Source: Sphingomonas sp.
GTDB lineage: Bacteria; Pseudomonadota; Alphaproteobacteria; Sphingomonadales; Sphingomonadaceae
NCBI RefSeq assembly: GCF_019635455.1
Contig: NZ_JAHBZJ010000012.1
Span: 35,143 to 99,142, forward strand
Length of the DNA: 64,000 bases
Direction: 5' to 3'
Shown: positions 18,389 through 27,536 of the stretch, one piece after another
How positions within the stretch are numbered: the first letter of the stretch is position 1
Layout of the letters: every line of letters begins with the position of its first letter
Made by a program: the position numbers and the translations under genes
The notes under the pieces: generated by a model
Databases searched by the model: none
Told to the model about the DNA's origin: nothing
Seen by the model: only the letters and a program-made list of their open reading frames with translations

Positions 18389-20710
18389 ATGGCAAAGGCG
18401 AAAGCGGCGTTGCGGCGGATCGCGCCGTCGGGTGCGGTTCTGGTGGCGATGAGCGTCGCGGCGTGCAGCGGCGGCGGCGGGGGTGGCGGCATCTCAACCC
18501 CGACCCCGATCGTCAGCCCGGCACCCAGCCCGACGCCGACGCCGGTTCCCACGCCCAGTCCGACCCCGACCCCGTCGGTCAATTACGACACCGCCGAATA
18601 TCGCGCGACCGACGGCGCGGTGTCGATGAACGCGCTGACCGCCTATAATGCGGGCGGTCGTGGCCAGAATGTGAAGGTCGGGGTAATCGACAGCGGCATC
18701 GACATCGACAGCCCGGAATTTACCGGCCGGATCGATCCCGCCTCCCGTTCGACCGCCGGCAACGGCACCTATGACGACGAGGATGGACACGGCACTGCCG
18801 TCGCCTTCACCATCGCCGGCCGGCGCAACGGCACCGGATCGCAGGGGGTGGCGTTCGATTCCACGCTGATCGTGCTGCGCACCGATACGCCCGGCAGCTG
18901 TGCGAGCGCCGACGAGTGCGCCTTTTCCAACACCGCGATCGCGACGGCGCTGGACGTGGCGACCCAGAATGGCGCGAAGGTGGTCAACATCTCGCTGGGG
19001 GGCGGCAGTTCGCCCGGCTCCACGCTGCTCGCGGCGATCAACCGCGCGACCCAGGCGGGGGTGATCGTCGTCATCAGCGCCGGCAATGACGGCAATGCCC
19101 AGCCCGACGGCTTCGCCTCGGGCGCGACCGATCCGTCGGTGGCGCGCGGGCTGGTGATTATCGCCGGCTCGGTCAACACCTCCGACGTCATCTCGACCTT
19201 TTCCAACCGTGCGGGGAGCAGTGCCAACTATTATCTGACCGCCGTCGGCGAGCGCGTGCGCGCGCCGGACGAAACCGGCACCGTCTATCTGTGGTCCGGC
19301 ACCTCGTTTTCCGCGCCCCAGATCGCCGGCGCGGTGGCGCTGATCGCCTCGGCCTTTCCCAATATGACCGGCAGTCAGATCGTCAGCCTCCTCTATCAGA
19401 CCGCCCGCGATGCCGGCACGGCGGGGATCGACAATGTCTATGGCCGCGGTGTGCTCGATCTCGCGCGTGCGTTCCAGCCGGTCGGCAGCCTGTCGCTCGC
19501 CGGCTCGCGCGCGCCCGCCTCGACCCAGGTGAACGGATCGCTCTCGACGCCGATGGGCGATGCCGCCACCGCGACGATGGGCGCGGTCGTGCTCGACGGG
19601 TTCGACCGGGCCTATGCGCTCGATCTCGCGCGCACCATTCGCACTGCCGCGCCGCAAGGCCGGCTCGACAGCGCGCTGCGGGCGCGCCAGCGCAGCTATG
19701 CCGCCGGGGTGCGCGACATGACCGTCGCGGTCACCATCGTGCCGGGGCGCGACGCGACGCGGATCGAACGGTTGTACCTGCCGATCGGCGAGGCCGAACG
19801 CGCCCGCGCGGTCGCCGGCAATGTGATGGGCAGCCTGGGCAGCCGGATGCGCTTCGCGATCGGTGCGTCGGAAAGCGGCACCGCGCTCGCCGCGCGGATC
19901 GCGGGACAGGCGCGCGCATCGACGGCCTTCCTCGTCGCACCGGACCCCACCGTGTCGGCGGGATTCGACAGCGAGGCGCAGGGCGCGGTCGCGCTGCGGC
20001 GGCAGGTTGGCGCCTGGGGCATCACCGTCGCGGCGGAAAGCGGCGCGGTGCTGACCCGCCTGCCCGAAGCGCGCTTCGCCGCGTTGCAGGGGCGCACCGA
20101 ACGGTTCGGCTATGGCCGGCTGACGCTCGCCGCCGATCGCCGCTTCGGTCCGCTGGGCATGCAGCTCGCCGTGACGCGGCTTGCCGAACAGAACACGGTG
20201 CTCGGCGCGCGCTTTGGCGGCGCGCTGGGTGCGGCGGATGCGGCGACCTGGTTCGTCGATGGCGGCGGGACGCTGGCACTGGGCGATGGCTGGCAGCTGG
20301 CGGCGTCGATGCGGCGGGGCTGGACCCGGGCGCGGCTGCACGGCGGCATCGACGGCGGTGGCCTGATCCGCACCAGCGGTCTTGCGTTCGACGTGACGAA
20401 GGCCGGAATATTCGATCGCCGCGACCGCTTCGGATTGCGCGTCTCCCAACCGCTGCGCGTTGGTGGCGGCGGGCTCGATCTGCTGCTGCCGACCAGCTAC
20501 ACCTATGATGGCGCGCGGGTCGATGAATGGACGATGCGGCGGCTGAACCTCGCCCCGACCGGGCGGGAAGTGGACATGGAACTGGCCTATGTCCGCCGCC
20601 TGAAGGTCGGCGATTTCAGTACCAACCTGTTCCTGCGTCGCGACCCCGGCAATTATGCGCAGCTGCCCGACGATGTCGGCGTCGCGCTGCGCTACACGCT
20701 TGGTTTCTAG
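18389..20710 (+). CDS. S8 subtilase autotransporter with lipobox
   Basis: Exported subtilisin-like protease, 773 aa. The triad is D101 (VIDSGID), H134 (DGHGTAVA) and S306 (GTSFSAP). The signal peptide ends in a lipobox-like V-A-A-C26. Next come a Gly run and a Pro/Thr-rich linker at ~35-63 that could span periplasm or peptidoglycan. The C-terminal ~300 residues look like an outer-membrane beta-barrel and end in aromatic F (LRYTLGF), the autotransporter signature. The ATG at 18389 follows GAGGTGAC and gives a clean signal peptide. A lipidated passenger is known in some families but is worth noting. Substrate unknown. Confidence 0.88.
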   Translation: MAKAKAALRRIAPSGAVLVAMSVAACSGGGGGGGISTPTPIVSPAPSPTPTPVPTPSPTPTPSVNYDTAEYRATDGAVSMNALTAYNAGGRGQNVKVGVIDSGIDIDSPEFTGRIDPASRSTAGNGTYDDEDGHGTAVAFTIAGRRNGTGSQGVAFDSTLIVLRTDTPGSCASADECAFSNTAIATALDVATQNGAKVVNISLGGGSSPGSTLLAAINRATQAGVIVVISAGNDGNAQPDGFASGATDPSVARGLVIIAGSVNTSDVISTFSNRAGSSANYYLTAVGERVRAPDETGTVYLWSGTSFSAPQIAGAVALIASAFPNMTGSQIVSLLYQTARDAGTAGIDNVYGRGVLDLARAFQPVGSLSLAGSRAPASTQVNGSLSTPMGDAATATMGAVVLDGFDRAYALDLARTIRTAAPQGRLDSALRARQRSYAAGVRDMTVAVTIVPGRDATRIERLYLPIGEAERARAVAGNVMGSLGSRMRFAIGASESGTALAARIAGQARASTAFLVAPDPTVSAGFDSEAQGAVALRRQVGAWGITVAAESGAVLTRLPEARFAALQGRTERFGYGRLTLAADRRFGPLGMQLAVTRLAEQNTVLGARFGGALGAADAATWFVDGGGTLALGDGWQLAASMRRGWTRARLHGGIDGGGLIRTSGLAFDVTKAGIFDRRDRFGLRVSQPLRVGGGGLDLLLPTSYTYDGARVDEWTMRRLNLAPTGREVDMELAYVRRLKVGDFSTNLFLRRDPGNYAQLPDDVGVALRYTLGF

Positions 20711-20734
20711 GCGGCGCACCCCATCTGGCGGAGC

Positions 20735-21730
20735 ATGACCGCCTACAGCCTGCTCGACCTTGTCCCCATCGTGGAGGGCGGGTCCGTCGCCCGTTCGCTC
20801 GCCAACGCCGCCGATCTGGCTGCGCATGCCGAGGCGGAGGGGTTCGCGCGCTACTGGGTGGCCGAACATCATGGCATGGCGGGAATCGCCAGCGCGGCGA
20901 CGGCGGTGGTGATCGCCCATGCCGGCGCGGCGACGCGTACCATCCGGGTGGGGGCGGGGGGCATCATGCTGCCCAACCACGCGCCACTGGTGATCGCCGA
21001 ACAGTTCGGCACGCTCGACGCGCTGTTTCCCGGGCGCATCGACCTGGGCCTGGGGCGCGCGCCGGGCAGCGACATGAAGGTCGCCCGCGCGCTGCGCCGC
21101 ACGCTTGAGGGCGGCGCCGACGCCTTTCCCCAGGACGTGATCGAGCTGCAAAGCTATTTCGCCGACGACGGACAGACCGGCATCCGCGCCGTTCCGGGCG
21201 GCGGCGCGCGGCCGGAGCTGTGGATCCTGGGATCGAGCCTCTATGGCGCACAGCTCGCCGCCGCGCTGGGCCTGCCTTATGCCTTTGCCTCGCATTTCGC
21301 GCCGGCGGCGCTGGACGAGGCGCTGGACCTGTATCGCCGCCAGTTCCGGCCGTCGGCCAGCCTCGATCGCCCCTATGCGATGGCGGGCTTCAACGTCTTT
21401 GCGGCGGCGGACGATGCGCAGGCGGCGGTCCTGGCGACGTCGATGCAGCAGACGTTCGTCGCGCTGCGCACGACCGGCACCGGCATCCGTATGCCGCCGC
21501 CCTTGCCCGGCTATCTCGAAACGCTGCCGCCCCAGGCGCGGGCGATGCTGGACCATGTCCTCGAATGCACGGCGATCGGCGGCCCGGCCACGGTCGAGGC
21601 GGGGTTGCGCGCATTCATCGCGCGCACCGGGGTGGACGAGGTGATGCTGACCAGCTCGATCTTCGACCATCAGGCGCGCCGCGAGAGCCTGTCGATCGCC
21701 GCCGCCGCAATGCGCCGTCTCGCTGCCTGA
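20735..21730 (+). CDS. LLM-class flavin-dependent oxidoreductase
   Basis: Luciferase-like monooxygenase-fold protein, 331 aa, probably using FMNH2. Family stretches are [11 protein letters not shown] near the N-terminus, [59 protein letters not shown] and [23 protein letters not shown]. This set matches the group of LLM oxidoreductases encoded singly in many proteobacteria. Substrate is unknown. It begins 25 bp after the autotransporter stop, so it may share that transcript, though no functional link is evident. Confidence 0.88.
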   Translation: MTAYSLLDLVPIVEGGSVARSLANAADLAAHAEAEGFARYWVAEHHGMAGIASAATAVVIAHAGAATRTIRVGAGGIMLPNHAPLVIAEQFGTLDALFPGRIDLGLGRAPGSDMKVARALRRTLEGGADAFPQDVIELQSYFADDGQTGIRAVPGGGARPELWILGSSLYGAQLAAALGLPYAFASHFAPAALDEALDLYRRQFRPSASLDRPYAMAGFNVFAAADDAQAAVLATSMQQTFVALRTTGTGIRMPPPLPGYLETLPPQARAMLDHVLECTAIGGPATVEAGLRAFIARTGVDEVMLTSSIFDHQARRESLSIAAAAMRRLAA

Positions 21731-21795
21731 AACCTGCCGAAATCCGCGCGCAACATTGCCGTCGCAGCAGGGGACCGAAGCGAAAGGAGACGGCG

Positions 21796-21963
21796 ATGCC
21801 ACCGCCAAACCCTGCCGCGCGCTGCCACGAGGGCATTCACCGCCCCCGCCGGCGCGACCGGCTCAAGCCCGGCGAACGCCGGGAAGTCTGCCGCGATTGC
21901 GGATGCGACCTGATCCACAGCGGCGTGACCGGCCGATGGCGCTTCTCCGGCGTCATGGGCTGA
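21796..21963 (+). CDS. small Cys-rich basic protein (55 aa)
   Basis: Starts at ATG 21796 behind AAGGAGA. The product is 55 aa, strongly basic in the middle (HRPRRRDRLKPGERREV). It has a C-H pair near residue 10 and a CRDCGC group near residue 32, a likely small zinc site. It ends GRWRFSGVMG. The ribosome-binding site and clean spacing support a real gene. It could be a zinc-ribbon nucleic-acid-binding protein, but this is inference; I recognise no named family. Confidence 0.6.
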   Translation: MPPPNPAARCHEGIHRPRRRDRLKPGERREVCRDCGCDLIHSGVTGRWRFSGVMG

Positions 21964-22028
21964 TCGCGCGTCTGGAACCACGTCGTCCAAAGACCGTTTC
22001 GACCCGGTAACTTAATCGGGAGGTTCGA

Positions 22029-22205
22029 ATGTCGGACGAAAAGGTGACCGTGGTGAAGACGGGTGGATCGGGCGGGGCGATCGCGGTGATCGTCGGGATC
22101 GTCGCGCTGCTCGCGATCCTCTACGTGGTGTTCGGCACCAATTTGCTGAGCGGCAAGACCGACAAGATCGACGCCGACGTAACGATCGAGGCGCCGAAAA
22201 GCTGA
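22029..22205 (+). CDS. small single-span membrane protein (58 aa)
   Basis: ATG at 22029 follows GGGAGG at about 9 bp spacing. The 58-aa product has a short charged N-terminus (MSDEKVTVVKTGG), one clear membrane helix (AIAVIVGIVALLAILYVVFG) and a periplasmic-type acidic tail ending IEAPKS. No family is recognised. It lies 28 bp from the convergent histidine kinase gene end. Small single-span proteins beside two-component systems can modulate the kinase, but nothing in the sequence proves that here. Confidence 0.6.
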   Translation: MSDEKVTVVKTGGSGGAIAVIVGIVALLAILYVVFGTNLLSGKTDKIDADVTIEAPKS

Positions 22206-22233
22206 TCGATCCGGGCGGTTGCCGGCGCGGGGA

Positions 22234-23694
22234 TCAGCCCGCCGCCGGCAGCCGCAGCCGCACGAGCAATCCGCCCAGATCCTCGCTTTCCTCAAGGCTG
22301 ACCGTGCCGTCATAGATTTCCGCGACATCGCGGACGATGGCCAGGCCAAGGCCGGTGCCGGGCTTGCCGCTGTCCAGCCGCACGCCGCGATCAAAGATGC
22401 GGATACGGTCGGGCTCGGGAATGCCCATGCCGTCATCCTCGACCATGATCTCGACGAATCCCGCCTCGGCCTGCACCGTCACGAAAACGCTGCCGCCGCC
22501 ATATTTCGCGGCATTCTCGACCAGATTTCCCATGATCTCGTCCAGGTCCTGTCGCTCGATATGGGCGACCAGGTCCTTCGCTCCATCGACGTCGATGCGC
22601 ACATGCGGGTACAGGCGCGATACCGCGCGTTCGACCGATTCGACGCTCGGCCACACCTGAGCACGGCTGTGTGCGCTGCCGCGACGGCCGACCGCACGCG
22701 CGCGGGCAAGGTGGTGATCGACCTGCCGGCGCATCGTCCGCGCCTCGCGCACGACCGTCGCGGGCAAGTCGTCGGCCCGCGCGGTCGCGGCGTTCATGAT
22801 GACGGTCAACGGCGTCTTCAGGGCATGGGCCAGGTTGCCGGCATGCCGCCGCGCCTCCTCCGCCTGCTTGTCGTTATGCGCGACCAGCGCGTTCAGCTCC
22901 TCGACCATCGGCGCGATTTCGGCGGGCATCGCGCCCTCGATCCGCGAGGTCTCTCCAGAGCGCAGGCGCTGAATCGCCTGACGCAGCTTGCGCAGCGGCA
23001 ACAGCCCGTACCAGGTCTGGAGCGCGGCCATCAGGATCAGGCCGGCGGCGAGCAGCAGGAAGCTGCGCACCAGCGTCCGGCGCAGCGCATCGATCTGCGC
23101 GTCGAGCACGTCGCGGGTTTCGGCGACCTGAAACCGCCAGCGTACCGGCGATCCCGGAATCCGCACGTCGCGTTCGACAACGCGCAGCTTCTGGTCGAGC
23201 TGCTGGCTGTCATAGGTGTGCAGTTCCAGGTCGCTGTGCTGCCGGCCGATATCCAGCCGGCGGTCCCATAGCGAGCGGGAGGGGAAGGGGTCGAACCCCC
23301 GTCCCGATACCTGCCAGTAGAGGCCCGAATAGGGTTCCAGGAACCGCTGGTCCGACAACTGGCGGTTGAACGCGACATTGCCGTCCGGATCGATCTCCGC
23401 CGACACGATCAGCGAGGTCAGCAGATATTCCAGCTGGCCGTCGAAATTGCGGGTGATCGCGCCGGTCAGCACCCGGTCGAGCGCGAATCCGCCGCCGGCG
23501 AGCAACAGCGTGATCCACGCCGCCGCGATCAGGATCATCCGCCGGCTGAGCGACCCGGTCGATGGCGTATAGCTGCGCGGCGCGGGATCGCCGGGGGCAG
23601 GGGTCAGCGGCGGCGGCGCGTCGTCCGGCGCGTGCAGGCGGCGCACGAACGGAAAGCGGCGATCGATCGTCCAGCCGGCGGGGCGGTCAGGCAC
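22234..23694 (-). CDS. sensor histidine kinase, PhoQ/EnvZ-like
   Basis: Membrane-bound sensor kinase paired with the upstream response regulator. First membrane span is LIAAAWITLLLAGGGFALD, then a ~130-residue periplasmic sensor, then a second span (SFLLLAAGLILMAALQTW) and HAMP region. The H box is NLAHALKTPLTVI; the N box NLVENAAKYGG, G1 EDDGMGIPEPD and G2 GTGLGLAI are intact. The GTG at 23694 gives an 8-bp overlap with the regulator stop and has a nearby GGAGG; an ATG at 23751 would lengthen it by 19 residues. The sensed signal is unknown, but the pairing resembles PhoPQ-type systems. Confidence 0.88.
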   Translation of the reverse strand: MPDRPAGWTIDRRFPFVRRLHAPDDAPPPLTPAPGDPAPRSYTPSTGSLSRRMILIAAAWITLLLAGGGFALDRVLTGAITRNFDGQLEYLLTSLIVSAEIDPDGNVAFNRQLSDQRFLEPYSGLYWQVSGRGFDPFPSRSLWDRRLDIGRQHSDLELHTYDSQQLDQKLRVVERDVRIPGSPVRWRFQVAETRDVLDAQIDALRRTLVRSFLLLAAGLILMAALQTWYGLLPLRKLRQAIQRLRSGETSRIEGAMPAEIAPMVEELNALVAHNDKQAEEARRHAGNLAHALKTPLTVIMNAATARADDLPATVVREARTMRRQVDHHLARARAVGRRGSAHSRAQVWPSVESVERAVSRLYPHVRIDVDGAKDLVAHIERQDLDEIMGNLVENAAKYGGGSVFVTVQAEAGFVEIMVEDDGMGIPEPDRIRIFDRGVRLDSGKPGTGLGLAIVRDVAEIYDGTVSLEESEDLGGLLVRLRLPAAG

Positions 23695-24361
23695 CGGCCT
23701 CCGCCGGTTCCTCAAGGCTGTAGCCAAGGCCGCGGATCGTCGTGATGACATCCGCGCCCAGTTTCTTGCGGATCCGCGTCACGAACACCTCGATCGTGTT
23801 GGAATCGCGATCGAAATCCTGGTCATAGATATGCTCGATCAATTCGGTGCGGCTGACCACCTTGCCCTTGTGATGAAGCAGATAGGACAGCAGCTTATAC
23901 TCCTGCGCCGTCAGCTTCACCGGGTCGCCGCCCTTGGTCACCTTGCCCGAGCGGGTGTCGAGCCGGATGTCGCCCGCGATCAGTTCCGCCGACGCATTGC
24001 CCGATGCCCGACGGATCAGCGCGCGCAATCGGGCGATCAGCTCCTCCGACTGGAACGGCTTGGCGACATAGTCGTCGGCGCCCGCGTCCAGGCCGGCGAC
24101 CTTGTCCGACCAGCTGTCGCGCGCGGTCAGGACGAGCACGGGGGTGGTCTTTCCTTCCTTGCGCCACCGGTCCAGCACGGTCAGCCCATCGACCTCGGGC
24201 AGGCCCAGGTCGAGGACGATCGCATCATAGGTTTCGGTCGAGCCGAGGAAATGTCCCTCCTCGCCATCGCCCGCGGTATCGACGGCATAGCCCGCCCCTT
24301 CGAGCGTCGCCTGTAGCTGGTTGCGGAGATTGGGTTCGTCCTCGACGATCAGAACGCGCAT
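23687..24361 (-). CDS. OmpR/PhoP-family response regulator
   Basis: DNA-binding response regulator, 224 aa. The receiver domain has the acidic pocket (VEDEP), the phospho-acceptor D51 (VLDLGLPEVDG) and the conserved K in YVAKPF. The winged-helix output domain follows, with LTAQEYKLLSYLLHHKGKVVSRTELIEHIYDQD and NTIEVFVTRIRKKLG. It is the first gene of the regulator-kinase pair and overlaps the kinase start. A PepSY-domain protein gene lies 32 bp upstream on the same strand and is probably in the same operon. Confidence 0.93.
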   Translation of the reverse strand: MRVLIVEDEPNLRNQLQATLEGAGYAVDTAGDGEEGHFLGSTETYDAIVLDLGLPEVDGLTVLDRWRKEGKTTPVLVLTARDSWSDKVAGLDAGADDYVAKPFQSEELIARLRALIRRASGNASAELIAGDIRLDTRSGKVTKGGDPVKLTAQEYKLLSYLLHHKGKVVSRTELIEHIYDQDFDRDSNTIEVFVTRIRKKLGADVITTIRGLGYSLEEPAEAGA

Positions 24362-24393
24362 CTGTCTTTCCCTTTTGCGGCCCGTTGGCCGTG

Positions 24394-24708
24394 TCAGCCG
24401 CCCGAGCGGCTCATCACCTGACCCGTGCGGCCATCGACATCGACCCAGATGACATTTCCATCGCGCAGGAACTTCAGCGTGTAAATGCCCGTCCCCGAAT
24501 CGAAGTCGAAGCCGATATATTGGGCGCCCTTCTTCACCATATAAGGGACCACCCGCGCCTCAATCGCGCGAAGCGGGAGCAGCCGGCCCTCTTCACGGCC
24601 CTTGCGCGCGGCCTCCTGGTCGCTGCGCCGGTCCTGCGGCGCGGCATCGACCGGAGTGGCGGCAACGGCCAGGGTCGCGCCGAGAAGGAGTACGCCAAAC
24701 ATCTTCAT
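24394..24708 (-). CDS. PepSY-domain periplasmic protein
   Basis: Small exported protein, 104 aa. The start MKMFGVLLLGATLAVAATPVDAA is a signal peptide with an Ala-rich cleavage region. The mature part has a PepSY-like module: LPLRAIEARVVPYMVKKGAQYIGFDFDSG, then LKFLRDGNVIWVDVDGRTGQVM. Such proteins are often coded beside PhoPQ-like systems and are thought to modulate peptidases or sensors. The placement directly upstream of the response regulator fits. The start at 24708 is chosen for the signal peptide. Confidence 0.82.
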   Translation of the reverse strand: MKMFGVLLLGATLAVAATPVDAAPQDRRSDQEAARKGREEGRLLPLRAIEARVVPYMVKKGAQYIGFDFDSGTGIYTLKFLRDGNVIWVDVDGRTGQVMSRSGG

Positions 24709-24827
24709 GACGGGGATGGCATAGGCGGTCCGCGTTGAACAGCCTGTGAATAGGGATGAAAGCGATGTGACAGGCGGCGCGTCGCCGCGCTTGCCGTCGG
24801 CGCCGCGCGGCCCTACCTGCCCGGGCC

Positions 24828-26606
24828 ATGGCTGCACCCGTCCTGTCCTATGAAAAGCTTGGCCTGATCCAGGGATCCGGCTGGCTGTTCCGCGATCTCG
24901 ACATCCATATTGGCGCGCGCGACCGGCTGGCGCTGATCGGGCGCAACGGCGCGGGCAAGACGACGCTGCTGCGGCTGATCGCCGGACAGGTCGATCCGGA
25001 CGAGGGGCGTCGCACGATTCAGCCCGGCACGCGCGTCGTGCTGCTGGAGCAGGAGCCGCGCATGACCGACTGCGTCACGCTGATGGACTATGTCCTGTCG
25101 GGTGACGACGCGCCGGAGCGGCACGCGGCGGAGGCGATCGCCGACCAGTTGGGCATCGACCTCGCGCGCGAGGCAGCGACCGCGTCGGGGGGCGAGCGGC
25201 GGCGGGCAGGCATCGCGCGCGCGCTGGCGATGGACCCGGACGTGCTGCTGCTCGATGAACCGACCAACCATCTCGATATCGCCGCGATCGAATGGCTGGA
25301 GGACTGGCTCGGCCGCTACACCGGCGCGTTCATCGTCATCAGCCACGATCGGACCTTTCTCACCCGGCTGACCCGCCAGACGCTGTGGCTCGATCGCGGG
25401 GCGATCCGCCGCGCCGAAGTCGGCTTTGGCGGGTTCGATGCCTGGACCGAACAGGTCTATGCGGAGGAGGCGCGCAACGCCGCGCGACTCGACGCCAAGC
25501 TGAAGATCGAGGAGCATTGGCTCCAGCGCGGGGTGACCGGGCGCCGACGGCGCAACCAGGGGCGGCTGGAAAAGCTGCGCGAGATGCGCGCCGCACGCGC
25601 GGCGATGCAGGGGCCGCAGGGGGCCGCCGCGCTCGCCACCGCGTCGGACGACGTGCAGACCCGGGTGGTCATCGACGCCAGGCATGTCAGCAAATCCTAT
25701 GGCGACCGCACGATCATCCGCGACCTGACGCTGCGCGTGACGAAGGGGGATCGCATCGGCATTGTCGGCGCCAACGGGGCGGGCAAATCGACGCTGCTCA
25801 AGCTGCTGACCGGCGAGATCACGCCCGACAGCGGCGAGGTGCGGCTGGCGAAGACGCTGAACGGCGTCATCATCGATCAGCAGCGCAGCCTGATGGCGCC
25901 GGACAGGACCGTGCGCGACGTGCTGGCCGAGGGGGGCGACTGGATCGACGTGCTCGGCGTCAAGAAGCACATCCATGGCTATCTCAAGGAGTTCCTGTTC
26001 GACCCCGCGCTCGCCGAGGCGAAGGTCGGGACGCTGTCGGGCGGTGAGCGTTCGCGCCTGCTGCTGGCGCGCGAATTCGCGCGCGCGTCGAACCTGCTGG
26101 TGCTGGACGAGCCGACCAACGATCTCGACCTGGAGACGCTCGACCTGTTGCAGGAGGTGATCGCCGATTACGACGGCACCGTGCTGATCGTCAGCCACGA
26201 TCGCGACTTTCTCGACCGCACGGTGACGGTGACGCTGGGCCTTGACGGGTCGGGCAGTGTGGACGTCGTCGTCGGCGGCTATGCCGACTGGGAAGCGAAG
26301 CGCCGCGTGCGGCCCGAGGCGAAGAAGGCCGCGAAGTCCGCCCCCGCCGTCGCGGATCAGCCAAAGGTCCGTACCAAGCTCAGCTACAAGGACCAGCGCG
26401 ACTATGATCTGCTGCCGGCGCGGATCGAGGAACTGGACGCCGCGATCGACCGTGACGAGGCGGCGCTGGCGGACCCGGACCTCTATGCGAAAAACCCCGC
26501 GAAGTTCGATGCGCTGATGGCCGCGATCGCCACGGCGCGCGAGGAAAAGGACGCGGCGGAACTGCGTTGGCTGGAACTGGCCGAAATGGCCGAGGCGCTG
26601 GGCTGA
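24828..26606 (+). CDS. ABC-F family ATP-binding protein (Uup/EttA-like)
   Basis: Soluble duplicated ABC ATPase with no membrane domain, 592 aa. Walker A sequences are GRNGAGKTT and GANGAGKST; the signatures are ASGGERRRAGIAR and LSGGERSRLLLAR; Walker B regions are LLLDEPTNHLD and LVLDEPTNDLD. A linker of about 70 residues rich in Arg/Lys separates the halves, and a charged C-terminal coiled coil (YDLLPARIEELDAAIDRDEAAL) matches Uup. ABC-F proteins act on ribosomes. It is divergent from the PepSY gene and its stop is 4 bp from a convergent lipid kinase. Confidence 0.92.
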   Translation: MAAPVLSYEKLGLIQGSGWLFRDLDIHIGARDRLALIGRNGAGKTTLLRLIAGQVDPDEGRRTIQPGTRVVLLEQEPRMTDCVTLMDYVLSGDDAPERHAAEAIADQLGIDLAREAATASGGERRRAGIARALAMDPDVLLLDEPTNHLDIAAIEWLEDWLGRYTGAFIVISHDRTFLTRLTRQTLWLDRGAIRRAEVGFGGFDAWTEQVYAEEARNAARLDAKLKIEEHWLQRGVTGRRRRNQGRLEKLREMRAARAAMQGPQGAAALATASDDVQTRVVIDARHVSKSYGDRTIIRDLTLRVTKGDRIGIVGANGAGKSTLLKLLTGEITPDSGEVRLAKTLNGVIIDQQRSLMAPDRTVRDVLAEGGDWIDVLGVKKHIHGYLKEFLFDPALAEAKVGTLSGGERSRLLLAREFARASNLLVLDEPTNDLDLETLDLLQEVIADYDGTVLIVSHDRDFLDRTVTVTLGLDGSGSVDVVVGGYADWEAKRRVRPEAKKAAKSAPAVADQPKVRTKLSYKDQRDYDLLPARIEELDAAIDRDEAALADPDLYAKNPAKFDALMAAIATAREEKDAAELRWLELAEMAEALG

Positions 26607-26610
26607 TCGG

Positions 26611-27501
26611 TCAGCCGGGGACGACCACCTCGATCGCGCGTTCGGCGACCTTTACCGTCACCGGCACCCGCGCCAGCACCTCGCCGTCGATCGAGATGCG
26701 GTGACGGGGGCGCGTGTCGAGCTCCAGTCGCGCACCGCGAAATTCCTCGACCGTCTTCTCGCGGCTGCGCAGGCGAAAGAACCGCGCGTACCAGTCCCAG
26801 GCAAGCCGCCAGCGATTGCGCCCGGTCACCACCTGAATCATCATGTCGCCGCTCTGCACCGACGCGTCGTCGCTCATCACCACCCCGCCATGATAGCGAC
26901 CGTTGAGGATGCGAACCTCGCTCGCCCATAATTTATGGGTGCCGCGCCCGTCGGTGACGACCGCGCGGAACGGGCGGAAGCGAACGAAGCACCAGACCGC
27001 CCAGGTGAGATATCCGGCCCGGCCGAGATAGCGTTTCAGATTGTGCGGCACGCTCTCCCCGATCATCGGCGACAGGCCCATGGCGGCGGCGTTGGCGAAA
27101 TAATCGTCGTCGATCATGCCCAGGTCCACGCGCGCGGTATGCCCCTTCACGATCGCCTCGACCGCCCCGTCCAGATCGAGCGGCAGGCCCAGCGTGCGCG
27201 CGAAACTGTTCGCGGTGCCAAAGGGGAGCACCGCGAACACCGTGTCCTTTCCCACCACATCATCGACCACGCCCGACAGCGTGCCGTCGCCGCCGCCGAC
27301 GATCACCATCGGCGTGCCGGCGCGAACCGCGTCGCGGATCGTGTCGTTCAGGCGCGCGGGGTCGCGCACCGGATGGGCGGCGCGCAGATGGACGCCGGCC
27401 GCCTCCAGCTTGCGCTTCGCCTGGTCGAACAGGTCGGCACCGCGGCGCGAGCGGGCGTTGACGATCAGGACCGCCTCACGCGGCGCGGGGTTCGTTGCCA
27501 T
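26611..27501 (-). CDS. diacylglycerol/lipid kinase family protein
   Basis: Cytoplasmic lipid kinase of the DAGK catalytic family, 296 aa from the ATG at 27501 (an ATG at 27540 is also in frame). The nucleotide-binding motif is VIVGGGDGTLSGV, with LPFGTANSFARTLGLP as the second core motif and PVTVKVAERAIEVVVPG at the end. It may phosphorylate diacylglycerol or a related lipid in membrane turnover. It lies directly downstream of the HWE histidine kinase on the same strand with about 35 bp between. Confidence 0.87.
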   Translation of the reverse strand: MATNPAPREAVLIVNARSRRGADLFDQAKRKLEAAGVHLRAAHPVRDPARLNDTIRDAVRAGTPMVIVGGGDGTLSGVVDDVVGKDTVFAVLPFGTANSFARTLGLPLDLDGAVEAIVKGHTARVDLGMIDDDYFANAAAMGLSPMIGESVPHNLKRYLGRAGYLTWAVWCFVRFRPFRAVVTDGRGTHKLWASEVRILNGRYHGGVVMSDDASVQSGDMMIQVVTGRNRWRLAWDWYARFFRLRSREKTVEEFRGARLELDTRPRHRISIDGEVLARVPVTVKVAERAIEVVVPG

Positions 27502-27536
27502 GACGCAACAACGGCCGAAACGCGCCCCGGGTCCGT

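Noticed and set aside
18494..21808. 1104-codon minus-strand frame opposite the autotransporter and LLM genes
   Set aside because: Arg/His-rich shadow of two well-supported genes with motifs on the plus strand.
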